Below are positions 33,896-42,254 of a stretch of DNA of 64,000 nt, piece after piece. Position numbers and translations under genes: made by a program. Origin of the DNA: JAJDTQ01 sp965204235 (GTDB lineage: Bacteria; Desulfobacterota; Binatia; UBA9968; JAJDTQ01); the NCBI GenBank assembly GCA_965204235.1, contig OZ241979.1:3410001-3474000 (forward strand). Direction: 5' to 3'. The notes beneath the pieces are model-generated. The model saw only the letters and a program-made list of their open reading frames with translations, was not told the origin of the DNA and did no database searches. The first letter of the stretch is position 1, and the number at the start of each line of letters is the position of its first letter.

Positions 33896-34227
33896 GACGT
33901 CTCCTGAAGGTAAGAAGCCGAAGTCGAACGCTCATAGTGACCGGAATGGGCAGGCGGGTCAAGGAGCAGGGGGTCGGGGAAGGAGGCGGCTTTCGGACAG
34001 TTGGGACCGAAGATGGCCCGCCCGCCCGTTCCGTAGTATAGGAAAGTCTGGACGATTCCGGCTTGAAGCGCCTTTCCCTGTGAAAAAGCGCGTCCTTCGA
34101 CTTCGCTACGCTACGCTCAGGACGAACGGGGGTAATCGTTCAAAGCTCAGGACGAACGGGGGGTAATCGTTCAAAGTTTCCCATGGAATGCCGGGAGGGT
34201 GGACGGGCTCTTTCGAGGGAGGAACGG
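33896..34227. other. Divergent intergenic region with repeat copy 5
   Basis: 332 bases between the carboxyltransferase and methyltransferase starts. Most of its right half is repeat copy 5. The left part (33896-34035) shows no gene and no clear promoter. Confidence 0.5.
34039..34180 (+). repeat. Dispersed short repeat, copy 5 (longest, with inverted ends)
   Basis: It begins GGAAAGTCTGGACGATTCC and ends AATCGTTCAAAGTTTCC, so the ends are inverted copies of one another. Between them are a hairpin (GCGCCTTTCCC / AAAAAGCGC), the core unit and a partial tandem duplication of GCTCAGGACGAACGGGGG plus TAATCGTTCAAAG. This copy best shows that the element has terminal inverted repeats. Confidence 0.85.
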
Positions 34228-35538
34228 ATGGTTGCGCAGGAGGCTCATGGGGTGGAGGACCGGATCGTTGGACTGCTGCGGCGTCTCGGCATCGGGAAGG
34301 CCCACGTGGCGGCCTGCCTGCCCGGGGACTGGAGCGGCCTGCTCGCCCGGCATCCGTCGGCGGTGGCGTCGCTGACGCTGGTATGCCCCCACGGCATGAA
34401 GCCGGACGTGCTCGGCGCCCATGCGCAGCGGCTCCTGGTGGTGGCCGGGGACCGGGGGAACTCGGTGGACGACCTGGTGCGGGGGGTCGAGGGCCTGCCC
34501 GGAGCCCGGCTGACCTTCCTCCGGGACTATTTCAGTCCCATGTGGGCGGACGTCCTGGTGGACCGCACCGGGGAGGTCGAGTCCGCCATGACGGAGTTCC
34601 TGGCGCTTCGGGAACGGGAGGACCCGACCCCGGGGGTGCGGCTGCCGGAGGGGGAGGGCGAGGAAGACGGCGTATCCTATTCCGTCAGGGGTTCGGGGCC
34701 GCCGCTGCTGCTCTTCCCGCTGGGGCTCGCCCCGTCGCAATGGCAGCCGTTGCTGCCGGCCCTCGGCCGGCGTCATTGCGTCATTACCCTGGGCGGCCCC
34801 CGGCTGGGCATGGTGGCGTTCCTGGAGACGCGCGGGCCGGGATACCTGCGCGCGGTGCGGAGCGTGGTGGACGAGGTGGGCCTCCGACCCGGCCAGGAGG
34901 TCCTGGAGGTGGGCTGCGGCGCGGGCACCGCGGCGCGATGGCTGGCCCGGTACACGGAGAAGCGCAACCCCATCGTGGGGGCGGACGTCAACGCCTACCT
35001 GCTCCGCGAGGCGGCGAGCCTGGCCGACGCCGAAGGACTCGGCGGCGTCATCGAGTGGCGCAGCGGCAACGGGGAGGCGTTGCCGTTCGCCGACGCCCGG
35101 TTCGACGCCGCCCTGGCCTTCACCGTCATGGAGGAAGGGGACGCGGACCGGATGCTGGCCGAGTGCGTCCGCGTGACCCGGTCCGGCGGCAAGGTGGCGG
35201 TGATCGTGCGCGCCCTGGACATGCCCTGGTGGGTCAACCTGCCGTTGCGGCCCGAGCTCAAGCACAAGGTCCAGACCGGGTACGGCGACGTGGTCCAGGG
35301 CGGCTGCGCCGACGCGAGCCTGTATTCGCGCATGGCCGCGGCCGGCCTCGAGCCGGTGGCCATGCTGCCCCAGTGGGCCACTTACGCCTCAGGGCAGCGG
35401 CTGCAACAGCAGCAGGAGCGAATGGCCGAGCGGCTGACCCTCGAAGAAGCCCGGGAGTGGCGCCGCGCCATCGCCGCGGCCGGCGATCGGTTCTTCATCT
35501 CGCAGCCGTTCCACTCGGCCGTGGGCGTGAAGCCCTGA
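34228..35538 (+). CDS. SAM-dependent methyltransferase with hydrolase-like N-terminal region
   Basis: 436 residues from the ATG at 34228, preceded by GAGGGAGGAA. The N-terminal 220 residues include VSYSVRGSGPPLLLFPLGLA and VVVAGDRG-like strands, resembling pieces of an alpha/beta-hydrolase fold without an obvious catalytic triad. From about residue 235 it is a class I methyltransferase: motif I VLEVGCGAGTAARWLAR, then GADVNAYLL, GEALPFADARFDAALAF and CVRVTRSGGKVAVIV. The substrate is unknown. It ends 5 bases before an M23 peptidase and is probably co-transcribed with it. Confidence 0.8.
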   Translation: MVAQEAHGVEDRIVGLLRRLGIGKAHVAACLPGDWSGLLARHPSAVASLTLVCPHGMKPDVLGAHAQRLLVVAGDRGNSVDDLVRGVEGLPGARLTFLRDYFSPMWADVLVDRTGEVESAMTEFLALREREDPTPGVRLPEGEGEEDGVSYSVRGSGPPLLLFPLGLAPSQWQPLLPALGRRHCVITLGGPRLGMVAFLETRGPGYLRAVRSVVDEVGLRPGQEVLEVGCGAGTAARWLARYTEKRNPIVGADVNAYLLREAASLADAEGLGGVIEWRSGNGEALPFADARFDAALAFTVMEEGDADRMLAECVRVTRSGGKVAVIVRALDMPWWVNLPLRPELKHKVQTGYGDVVQGGCADASLYSRMAAAGLEPVAMLPQWATYASGQRLQQQQERMAERLTLEEAREWRRAIAAAGDRFFISQPFHSAVGVKP

Positions 35539-35543
35539 CCCCA

Positions 35544-36416
35544 ATGCACGCCGTGAGATCATCCGAGCCGCGGAGTCCGTCGGCCCTCCTGGGGCCGGTC
35601 TTCTGTCTGGCGGCGTTCCTGGCGCTGCTGCCGTTCGGCGCGACGCCGGCGGCGGAGACGGGCCTTCGCCTGGAGGGTCCGCAGGTCCAGGGCGGCCTCT
35701 TGCGCGGGCGCGTGGCGCCGGGTTCCGCGGTGGAGTTCGAGGGCGTCCCTGTGCGGGTTTCGGAAGACGGGTGGTTCCTCGTCGGTTTTGGGCGGGACGC
35801 GCCGCCCAGGGCCGTGCTCACGGTGGCGTACCCGGACGGCCGGCGCGAGCGGCGCGTTCTGGCGGTGAAGCCGCGCAACTACCGCGTCGAGCGCATCGAC
35901 GGGCTGCCTCCGCGCAAGGTCACGCCGCGCAGCGAAGAAGACCTTGCGCGCATCCGCGCAGAGGTCCGCATGGTCAGGAAGGCCCGCGGGACCGACGACC
36001 CCCGCACCGACTTCCTGACCGGTTTCCACTGGCCGGCCAAGGGGCGGATCAGCGGCGTGTACGGCTCCCGCCGCATACTCAACGGCGAGCCCCGCCGCCC
36101 GCACTACGGCATCGACATCGCCGCGCCCACCGGCGCCAAGGTGGTGGCGCCGGCCGCGGGCGTGGTCACTCTCGCGCACCCGGACATGTTCTTCTCCGGC
36201 GGCACCCTGATCGTCGATCACGGGCACGGGCTTTCGTCAGCGTTCCTGCACCTGTCGCGTATCCTGGTGGAGAAGGGGCAACGGGTGGAGCGGGAGCAGC
36301 CCATCGCGGAAGTGGGCGCCACCGGCCGCGCCACCGGAGCGCATCTCGACTGGCGCGTCAACCTCTTCGGCCGCCGCCTGGACCCGGGCCTGCTGGTGGG
36401 ACCGATGCCGAAATAG
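35544..36416 (+). CDS. M23-family (LytM-type) metallopeptidase, exported
   Basis: 290 residues with a signal peptide (LGPVFCLAAFLALLPFGATP). The catalytic domain is C-terminal: RPHYGIDIAAP gives the HxxxD zinc ligands, followed by HGHGLSSAFLHLSRI and GAHLDWRVNLFG with the remaining His. GxG turns such as KVVAPAAGVVTLA are typical. It cleaves peptidoglycan cross-bridges, or acts as an amidase activator if inactive; here all ligands are present. It follows the methyltransferase by 5 bases. Confidence 0.9.
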   Translation: MHAVRSSEPRSPSALLGPVFCLAAFLALLPFGATPAAETGLRLEGPQVQGGLLRGRVAPGSAVEFEGVPVRVSEDGWFLVGFGRDAPPRAVLTVAYPDGRRERRVLAVKPRNYRVERIDGLPPRKVTPRSEEDLARIRAEVRMVRKARGTDDPRTDFLTGFHWPAKGRISGVYGSRRILNGEPRRPHYGIDIAAPTGAKVVAPAAGVVTLAHPDMFFSGGTLIVDHGHGLSSAFLHLSRILVEKGQRVEREQPIAEVGATGRATGAHLDWRVNLFGRRLDPGLLVGPMPK

Positions 36417-36490
36417 GATCCCAAGGATTCGTGTGGTTGGTGAGACTCAACTCCGAACCCGTCCGGCCTCACCTTTATCCTGACCCTGCT

Positions 36491-36597
36491 ATCCCCGTTC
36501 GTCCTGAGCTTGGCCTGGGTCTGGATCTTCCCGGAAGAGATGATCTCCCATCTCCGTTCGTCCTGAGCGTAGCGAAGCGAAGTCGAAGGACGCGCTC
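36491..36597 (-). repeat. Dispersed short repeat, copy 6 plus truncated duplicate
   Basis: A full core in reverse orientation at 36553-36597, and a broken piece, ATCCCCGTTCGTCCTGAGCTT minus its last base, at 36491-36510. It separates the M23 gene from the restriction-enzyme relic. Confidence 0.75.
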
Positions 36598-36629
36598 CGT
36601 TGTCTCTTTTTTTCTTGGGAAACCGGATT

Positions 36630-37603
36630 TCAGGATCTTGAGATGCGGTCCATGATGACTATCAATATCGCCACGATGCGTCTTGCAGTATCGGTGAAGT
36701 GACGGACTTCCTCCGGGCGCAGCGGTCGTCCGAGGACGTCGCGTTCGCGGTAGGAAAGCCATTTCTTGAGGACTTGGTAGCCTCCGAGCTTATAGTTCCA
36801 GACCGCGGCGGGAACATTGCGCCAGAAGGCGCGGTCGTTGAGGCAAACGTCGAAGGTGGTCGCGCTGAGGGCCGGGAGCTTGTCGCTCAGGGCGGCGCGT
36901 TCTTTCGGTGTGAAAGCGCGTTCGACGATCCGGCCCTGGCTGGGCATGACTGCGCCGCCGGCGGGCCCCATCTGGCGGTCAGCGCGAACTCGTCGCCGGT
37001 CATGTTGCGCCCGTCGGTGGTGGAGGGGACAGCGATGGCGGCTATTTCCGGGCGTAGTGCGTCTGTGGTAACGCCGGGGACCGGCGTATCGGGGTCGAGC
37101 AGGGCCGCGAGTTGGCGGCCCCGGGCGGCTGATCGGGCGAGGGCTTCCGCTACTTCATGGGTCTCCTTGTCCGGGGATGCGGAGCGTTGTTCGGATGCCG
37201 GCGAGACGCCTGCGGTCTCAGGGGCGGGCCAGCCGGGAAGCGGGATGCGCGGCCACCCCATGCGGAGCGCGCCGGCGTTTGCCTCCTGATAGGCCGGGTC
37301 ATGGAGCGTTGCCAAGACGTGGTGGAACAGGTCCTCGACACCGAGGCCGAGGCGTTTGAGATAGCGTTGCGCCGTGCCTGAGAGGTTGGGGCGGCGGTTC
37401 GCGTCTTCGCTGTCGTCCCGGAGCCATATGGGAATGCATGATGCACCGCGGTCCATGAGATCAAGGCAACCGATATGTGAAATCGTTTGCGGTGGCGACC
37501 ATTCCCGTCGCGTTTTCTGCTGTGTCACCAGCCATTCGTTCCCGTTGAACACGTGAGGCCGGTAGTCAGCGCGCGGACGGTCAAGCAGCCTGCCGGAGGT
37601 CAC
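36630..37603 (-). pseudogene. Relic of a type ISP restriction-modification enzyme (C-terminal specificity part, frameshifted)
   Basis: Two overlapping frames read as one protein. The first (37603 to about 36930) carries ISHIGCLDLMDRGA, RPNLSGTAQRYLKRLGLGVE, LHDPAYQEANAGALRMGWPR, then IAAIAVPSTTDGRN. The second (about 36971 to 36630) continues with GRIVERAFTPKERAALSD, FDVCLNDRAFWRNVPAAVWN and YQVLKKWLSYRERDVLGRPL. This order is typical of the C-terminus of single-chain ISP enzymes, normally over 1,000 residues. The helicase and methylase domains are missing and a frameshift splits what remains (around 36,950). It is therefore inactive debris of a former phage-restriction gene. Confidence 0.7.
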
Positions 37604-37617
37604 TCCCCGCTTTTTTG

Positions 37618-37651
37618 GGGGGCGGTCTTCCGGGGCCGCCCCCTCAGTTTT
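37618..37651 (+). terminator. G+C hairpin, possible weak terminator
   Basis: GGGGGCGG (37618-37625) pairs with CCGCCCCC (37636-37643) over a 10-base loop, followed by TCAGTTTT. It is a plausible but imperfect rho-independent terminator on the + strand, with no intact gene to serve. Confidence 0.35.
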
Positions 37652-37686
37652 GCCCGGGAAAAATCATTATTTTTGTCCGCTCACAG

Positions 37687-37857
37687 ACGCCCTACGGGGG
37701 CCTCGGACTGTCCGGGGACGGGGGCCACGGCGTGCGCCTGGGGGCGCGCTGGCGCGTGGAGCCTGCGTTCGAGTGGGAACCGGAAGGCGAACGCCAAGTG
37801 GGCCGGAACGCCCGTCCCGGTCACGGCCTGATGCTCCGCGGGCGCATGCGATGGTAG
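37687..37857 (+). pseudogene. Relic of an outer-membrane beta-barrel/autotransporter C-terminus
   Basis: 57 codons ending in TAG with no upstream gene in frame. TPYGGLGLSGDGGHGVRLGA, then RWRVEPAFEWEPEGERQ and GLMLRGRMRW, is the typical final strand series of a translocator barrel, ending with an aromatic residue. The 5' part is lost at the A+T-rich junction near 37,660-37,680. Confidence 0.55.
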
Positions 37858-37903
37858 GCTTCGGCCCGCGGTTTCCGGAACCTCGGATCCATCCTGGCTC
37901 GAG

Positions 37904-38001
37904 GCGCCTCTCCCCATGAAAGCCTCTCCCCATGAAAAAGCGCGTCCTTCGACTTCGCTACGCTACGCTCAGGACGAACGGGGCAATTGTTCAGGATTTC
38001 C
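37904..38001 (+). repeat. Dispersed short repeat, copy 7
   Basis: Core in the same orientation as copy 1 (37937-38001), ending CAATTGTTCAGGATTTCC. The left extension has CCTCTCCCCATGAAAG in a short tandem duplication with CCTCTCCCCATGAAAA. Confidence 0.8.
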
Positions 38002-38062
38002 TCACCTTCCCCGTACCGGATTTCCAATCGCCCTTGCCGCATGATACTTGCAGCCGTTGGTG

Positions 38063-39022
38063 ATGGTTCTCTCTCTTCCCACTCCATCCCGGCCCGCTCC
38101 CGTGCGGGCTTCCACGAGGCACTCCCTGGCCTGCCGAATCCGCTTCCTGCTGCCTTGGGTGCTGGCGCTGTTGGCCGCAGGCTGCGCCGGGGCCGGGGAT
38201 GCCGGTCGGCTCGAAGCCTTTGCCGAGGCGGGGATCGCCTACGCCGACAAGGCCCCGGCGCTCATGGACCAGTCCTTCGAGGCCGCGGTGGCCGTGGATT
38301 CCGGCGCGTTGCTGGAGGAACGAAGCCGGTTGTCGGAACCCCAGCGCAGGGAGGCCCTCGAGAAACTCGACGAGGTCATGGAGGAGCGCCGCGCCGGATA
38401 CGCGGTCGCCAAACGTCACAACGACCTGTTGAAGTCGTACTTCGAGGCACTGAAGCGCCTGTCCCGGCCCGACGCAGGCCAGGGCGTCGGCGCTGCGGCG
38501 AAGAAGCTGGCAGCGGAACTCGGGAAGCTCTCGCCGACGCTCAAGGAGTTGAAGATCGGGGGCTCTCCCGTGGGCAGCCTGGTGGAGCCGGCGGTCGAAC
38601 TGGCGGTGGGGTCGTTCCGGTCGTCGTGGTTGCGCGGCGAACTCGAAGCCCGGGGCGCGGTCATCGAACGCGAGTTGGCGTTGCAGCATGCCCTGGTGGC
38701 GGCCATGGCGCGGCAGCTCCGTGCGGACCGGTCCGAGTCCTTGTCGCGTTATCGCCGCAACCAGGTGGTGGAGCCGTACGTGGGCGCGGGCCGGCTCCCC
38801 GGGACCTGGGCGTCCCGGCGGCTTCGGAGCCTGCGCGAAGCGGTGGACGTGGAAGCCGCCCGGGCCGCGGAAAAGGCGGTCCGGGCGTTGCGGGCGGCCT
38901 ACGTCGCCGCGGCGGCGAAGCGCCTGGACGACCTGCGCACGGTCGAGTTGACCATCGACGTGCAACGGTTCGTGGATCTCGTGTCGCGGCTCACCGGCGA
39001 AGGGAGCAGGGCCGGCCCATGA
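38063..39022 (+). CDS. Predicted lipoprotein, mostly helical, unknown function
   Basis: 319 residues from the ATG at 38063; a TTG upstream is possible. After a long N-terminus the segment FLLPWVLALLAAGC ends in a lipobox cysteine at about residue 42. The rest is Ala/Leu/Arg/Glu-rich and predicted to be helical or coiled-coil (EERSRLSEPQRREALEKLDE; AARAAEKAVRALRAAYVAAA). No family recognised. The stop overlaps the next start (ATGA, 39019-39022), so the two products are made together and may interact. Confidence 0.65.
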   Translation: MVLSLPTPSRPAPVRASTRHSLACRIRFLLPWVLALLAAGCAGAGDAGRLEAFAEAGIAYADKAPALMDQSFEAAVAVDSGALLEERSRLSEPQRREALEKLDEVMEERRAGYAVAKRHNDLLKSYFEALKRLSRPDAGQGVGAAAKKLAAELGKLSPTLKELKIGGSPVGSLVEPAVELAVGSFRSSWLRGELEARGAVIERELALQHALVAAMARQLRADRSESLSRYRRNQVVEPYVGAGRLPGTWASRRLRSLREAVDVEAARAAEKAVRALRAAYVAAAAKRLDDLRTVELTIDVQRFVDLVSRLTGEGSRAGP

Positions 39023-39357
39023 CCCCCGGAGAGATTCGACGAAGGACCCTGTCGGAGTTGCGGAAGGCCCGGAAGGACATGATGTCCGCAGCATGGCTCA
39101 AGGGCGTGCAGGAGTTGCCCGAGGCCGAGCGCACGACCGCGGCCGTGGCGAAGCTGGAGGTCTCGCTGGCGGTGCGCCAACTGGAGAACGCCGGCTTGGC
39201 GGCCATCGGGCAGGGGCTCGCCGAGAACGAGGCCGCCCTCGAAAAGGGGTTGCGCGACCTCGGGCGGGCGGCCGGGAGGCTCCACCGAATCAAGGCTCAC
39301 CTGAAGGCGGTGACGACCCTGCTCAAGACTCTGGGCCGGGTCGTCGAGCTTCCCTGA
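39019..39357 (+). CDS. Small helical protein coupled to the lipoprotein
   Basis: 112 residues with no signal peptide, rich in Ala, Leu, Arg and Lys. KLEVSLAVRQLENAGLAAIG and GRLHRIKAHLKAVTTLLKTL look like long amphipathic helices. No family recognised. Four-base overlap with the lipoprotein gene suggests a partner of it. Confidence 0.6.
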   Translation: MTPGEIRRRTLSELRKARKDMMSAAWLKGVQELPEAERTTAAVAKLEVSLAVRQLENAGLAAIGQGLAENEAALEKGLRDLGRAAGRLHRIKAHLKAVTTLLKTLGRVVELP

Positions 39358-39373
39358 CCCCGCGCCTCCCCGG

Positions 39374-41278
39374 TTACAGGCGCCCCTTCTCCTCCAGGTA
39401 GGCGAGGACTTGGTCCGCGCATGCTTCGACCGGCTCGACCGCGGTCTTCAGCACGATGTCCGGGTGTTCCGGGGTTTCGTAGGCCGAGTCGATGCCAGTG
39501 AAGTTACGGATCTCGCTGGCCCGCGCCTTCTTGTAGAGACCCTTGGGGTCCCGCCGCTCGCAGATCTCCAGCGGCGCGTCCACGAAGATCTCGACGAATT
39601 CCCCCTCCTCGACCAGCGTGCGAGCCATTCGCCGTTCGTGGCGGAACGGCGAGATGAACGCCACCAGGACGATCAGGCCGGCGTCCACGAAGAGCTTGGC
39701 GACCTCCGCGATGCGACGGATGTTCTCGACCCGGTCGGCCTCGGTGAAGCCCAGGTCCCGGTTGATGCCGTGGCGCACGTTGTCGCCGTCCAGGAGGTAG
39801 CTGTGGCGCCCCAGGGCCGCGAGCTTGCGCTCGACGGCGTTGGCCGCGGTGGACTTGCCCGATCCGGGAAGGCCGGTGAACCACAACACGCAGGGTCTCT
39901 GTCCCTTCTGTCTCGCCCGCAGCTCCTTGCCCACGTCGAGGTCCTGCCATCGCAGGTTGTCGGTACGGTCCAGGCCGCGTTCGATCATCCCCGCGGCGAT
40001 GGTGCCGTTGCTGAAGGAATCGATCAGGATGAAGCCTCCGGTCTCGCGCACTTCCCGGTAAGGATCGAAGGCGATGGCCTGGTCCAGTGCGAAATCGCAG
40101 TAGCCGACTTCGTTGAGCTCCAGGGTTTCCGCGGACGCGTGCTCCATGGTGTCGATGTCGATCCGGTAGCGCAGGTCCGTCACCTGGACCGTCGTCGTCT
40201 TGGCGCCGACCTTCAGCAGGTACCGGCGCCGCGGCAACAGGGGCTCCGTCCCCATCCAGACCAGGTGTGCGGCGAACCGGTCGGTGATCCCGGGCCCGTC
40301 CTCCGGCGCCGCCAGCACGTCGCCGCGGCTGATGTCGATCTCCCCGTCGAGGACGAGGGTCACCGCCTGGCCCGCCGCGGCTGCGTCCAGGTCGCCGCCG
40401 TGGGCCACGATACGGGCCACGGTGGAGGTCCGCTCCGAAGGATAGGCCCGGACCTCGTCGCCGGGACGCACGACGCCCGCGGCCACGGCGCCGGAAAAAC
40501 CCCGGAAGTCCGGGTTGGGCCGGTTGACCCACTGCACCGGCATGCGGAACGGCCGGCGCGCGGGGTCGGCGGAGACTTCGGCGGTTTCCAGCACTTCCAT
40601 CAGGGAGGGACCCCGGTACCAGGGGGTCTCCCGGCTGCGCTGCAAGACGTTGGCGCCGGTAAGGGCGGATAGGGGAATGCACACGTCAGGGTCGAGGTCG
40701 AGACCGCGGGCGAAATCGCCGTAGGCCCGGGCGATGCCGCGGAACACGTCCTCGTCCCAGCCCACCAGGTCCATCTTGTTGACCGCCAGGACGAACTGGC
40801 GGATGCCCAACAGGCTGGCGATGAAGACGTGGCGCCGGGTCTGGGTCAGCAGGCCCTTGCGCGCGTCCGCCAGCACCACCGCAAGGTCCGCGTTCGAGGC
40901 GCCGGTGGCGGTGTTGCGGGTGTACTGTTCGTGCCCCGGGGTGTCGGCGATGATGAACCTGCGCCGGGGGGTGGAAAAGAAGCGGTACGCCACGTCGATG
41001 GTGATGCCCTGCTCCCGTTCCGCCCGCAGGCCGTCCACGAGCAGCGCCAGGTCCAGGTTGCCGCCCTGGGTGCCGGCCGTCCTGCTGTCCGCGGCCAGGG
41101 CGGCGAGCTGGTCATCGAGGATCGCCTCGGAGTCATGGAGCAACCGGCCGATCAAGGTGGACTTGCCGTCGTCCACGCTGCCGCAGGTCACGAAACGCAG
41201 CAGGTCCTTCCCTTCCTCCGCCTTCAGGTATGCGTGGATGTCGCGTATGGGAGTGGCCGGGGGGCGGGGGGAAGCCAT
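39374..41278 (-). CDS. cysN/C: Bifunctional sulfate adenylyltransferase subunit 1 / adenylylsulfate kinase
   Basis: 634 residues. The N-terminal GTPase (CysN) has GSVDDGKSTLIGRLL, DTPGHEQYTRN and NKMDL; beta-barrel domains follow to about residue 430. The C-terminal APS kinase (CysC) has P-loop FTGLPGSGKST, LDGDNVRHGINRDLGFTEAD, and YETPEHPDIVL. With CysD it makes APS, which the fused kinase converts to PAPS. Its ATG overlaps the cysD stop (TGATG). The fused kinase points to PAPS supply, either for assimilation or for sulfation of glycans, considering the sugar-nucleotide genes in the same operon. Confidence 0.95.
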   Translation of the reverse strand: MASPRPPATPIRDIHAYLKAEEGKDLLRFVTCGSVDDGKSTLIGRLLHDSEAILDDQLAALAADSRTAGTQGGNLDLALLVDGLRAEREQGITIDVAYRFFSTPRRRFIIADTPGHEQYTRNTATGASNADLAVVLADARKGLLTQTRRHVFIASLLGIRQFVLAVNKMDLVGWDEDVFRGIARAYGDFARGLDLDPDVCIPLSALTGANVLQRSRETPWYRGPSLMEVLETAEVSADPARRPFRMPVQWVNRPNPDFRGFSGAVAAGVVRPGDEVRAYPSERTSTVARIVAHGGDLDAAAAGQAVTLVLDGEIDISRGDVLAAPEDGPGITDRFAAHLVWMGTEPLLPRRRYLLKVGAKTTTVQVTDLRYRIDIDTMEHASAETLELNEVGYCDFALDQAIAFDPYREVRETGGFILIDSFSNGTIAAGMIERGLDRTDNLRWQDLDVGKELRARQKGQRPCVLWFTGLPGSGKSTAANAVERKLAALGRHSYLLDGDNVRHGINRDLGFTEADRVENIRRIAEVAKLFVDAGLIVLVAFISPFRHERRMARTLVEEGEFVEIFVDAPLEICERRDPKGLYKKARASEIRNFTGIDSAYETPEHPDIVLKTAVEPVEACADQVLAYLEEKGRL

Positions 41279-42192
41279 CAGAAATAGCCGTCCTGTTTCT
41301 TGACCTCCATGGATCCCGTCTGGTCATGGTCGATGACCCGCCCCCGGCGTTCGGACGTCCGGGCCAGCAGCATCTCGAGCAGGACCTCCGGCGCCGTCGC
41401 CGCGATGGATTCCACCGCGCCCGTCAGCGGGTAGCAACCCAACGTACGGAAGCGTACCGTCCTCGTCTCCGGCTCCTCGCCGTCGGCCAGCGGCAGACGG
41501 CGGTCCGCCGCCATGATGAGGTTGCCGCCGCGCCGGACCACCGGCCGCGGCGCAGCGAAATAGAGCGGCACGACCGGGATGCCCTCCAGGTGGATGTAAT
41601 GCCAGACGTCGAGCTCGGTCCAGTTCGACAGCGGAAACACGCGCATGGACTCGCCGTTGTCCACCCGCGTGTTGTAGAGCCGCCACAACTCCGGGCGCTG
41701 GTTCTTCGGGTCCCAGCGGTGGCTGCGGGTGCGATGGGAGAACACCCGCTCCTTGGCCCGGGACTGCTCCTCGTCGCGCCGCGCGCCGCCGAACGCAGCG
41801 TCGAACCCGTACTGGTCCAGGGCCTGCTTGAGGGACCGGGTCTTCATCACCTCGGTGTAGAGGGCCGCGCCGTGGCGGAACGGGTCGATGCCCTCCTCGA
41901 CCCCCTCCCGGTTGACGTGGACGATGAGATCCACACCGGGCTCGCTTGCCACCCGGTCCCGGAACGCATACATCTCGGGAAACTTCCAGGTGGTGTCGAT
42001 ATGCAGCAGCGGAAACGGAGGCGCGGAAGGGTGGAACGCCTTTCGCGCCAGGTGGAGCATGACCGAGGAGTCCTTGCCCACGGAATAGAGCATCACCGGG
42101 CGGCGGAACTCCGCCGCGGCCTCGCGCATGACGTGGATCGACTCCGCCTCCAGCAGGCGCAGACAGGAAAGGCGTTGCGGATGGACGGACAT
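41278..42192 (-). CDS. cysD: Sulfate adenylyltransferase subunit 2
   Basis: 304 residues from the ATG at 42192. ATP-pyrophosphatase loop MLYSVGKDSSVMLHL; LLHIDTTWKFPEMY; AAFGGARRDEEQSRAKERVF; RFRTLGCYPLTGAVES; and the C-terminal RTSERRGRVIDHDQTGSMEV followed by KKQDGYF are all family signatures. It adenylates sulfate, using the GTPase CysN as its driver. It lies 62 bases after manC and overlaps cysN/C by one base. Confidence 0.95.
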   Translation of the reverse strand: MSVHPQRLSCLRLLEAESIHVMREAAAEFRRPVMLYSVGKDSSVMLHLARKAFHPSAPPFPLLHIDTTWKFPEMYAFRDRVASEPGVDLIVHVNREGVEEGIDPFRHGAALYTEVMKTRSLKQALDQYGFDAAFGGARRDEEQSRAKERVFSHRTRSHRWDPKNQRPELWRLYNTRVDNGESMRVFPLSNWTELDVWHYIHLEGIPVVPLYFAAPRPVVRRGGNLIMAADRRLPLADGEEPETRTVRFRTLGCYPLTGAVESIAATAPEVLLEMLLARTSERRGRVIDHDQTGSMEVKKQDGYF

Positions 42193-42254
42193 GGGCAAGA
42201 CCCGGTTGCGAGCGGCGCGCCCGAGCGCGGTCCACTCCCGGAAAGGATAGCAGG

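Larger units (their letters stand above)
37604..38062. other. Debris-rich intergenic region
   Basis: 459 bases with no intact gene. It contains a G+C hairpin (37618-37643), an A+T-rich palindrome AAAAATCATTATTTTT (37659-37674), a beta-barrel gene relic (37687-37857) and repeat copy 7. The A+T-rich spot lies between the two relics, at what looks like a deletion or rearrangement junction. Confidence 0.55.

Noticed and set aside
30549..33962. A single 1,100-codon reading across the carboxyltransferase and ubiD genes
   Set aside because: Only its C-terminal half is real (UbiD, started at 32171 with AGGAGG); the front half is antisense-like sequence in the wrong frame of the carboxyltransferase and the repeat.
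37615..37857. An intact 80-residue protein on the + strand
   Set aside because: Only its last 57 codons resemble a barrel C-terminus; the first part reads through the hairpin and A+T-rich junction, so it is a relic.
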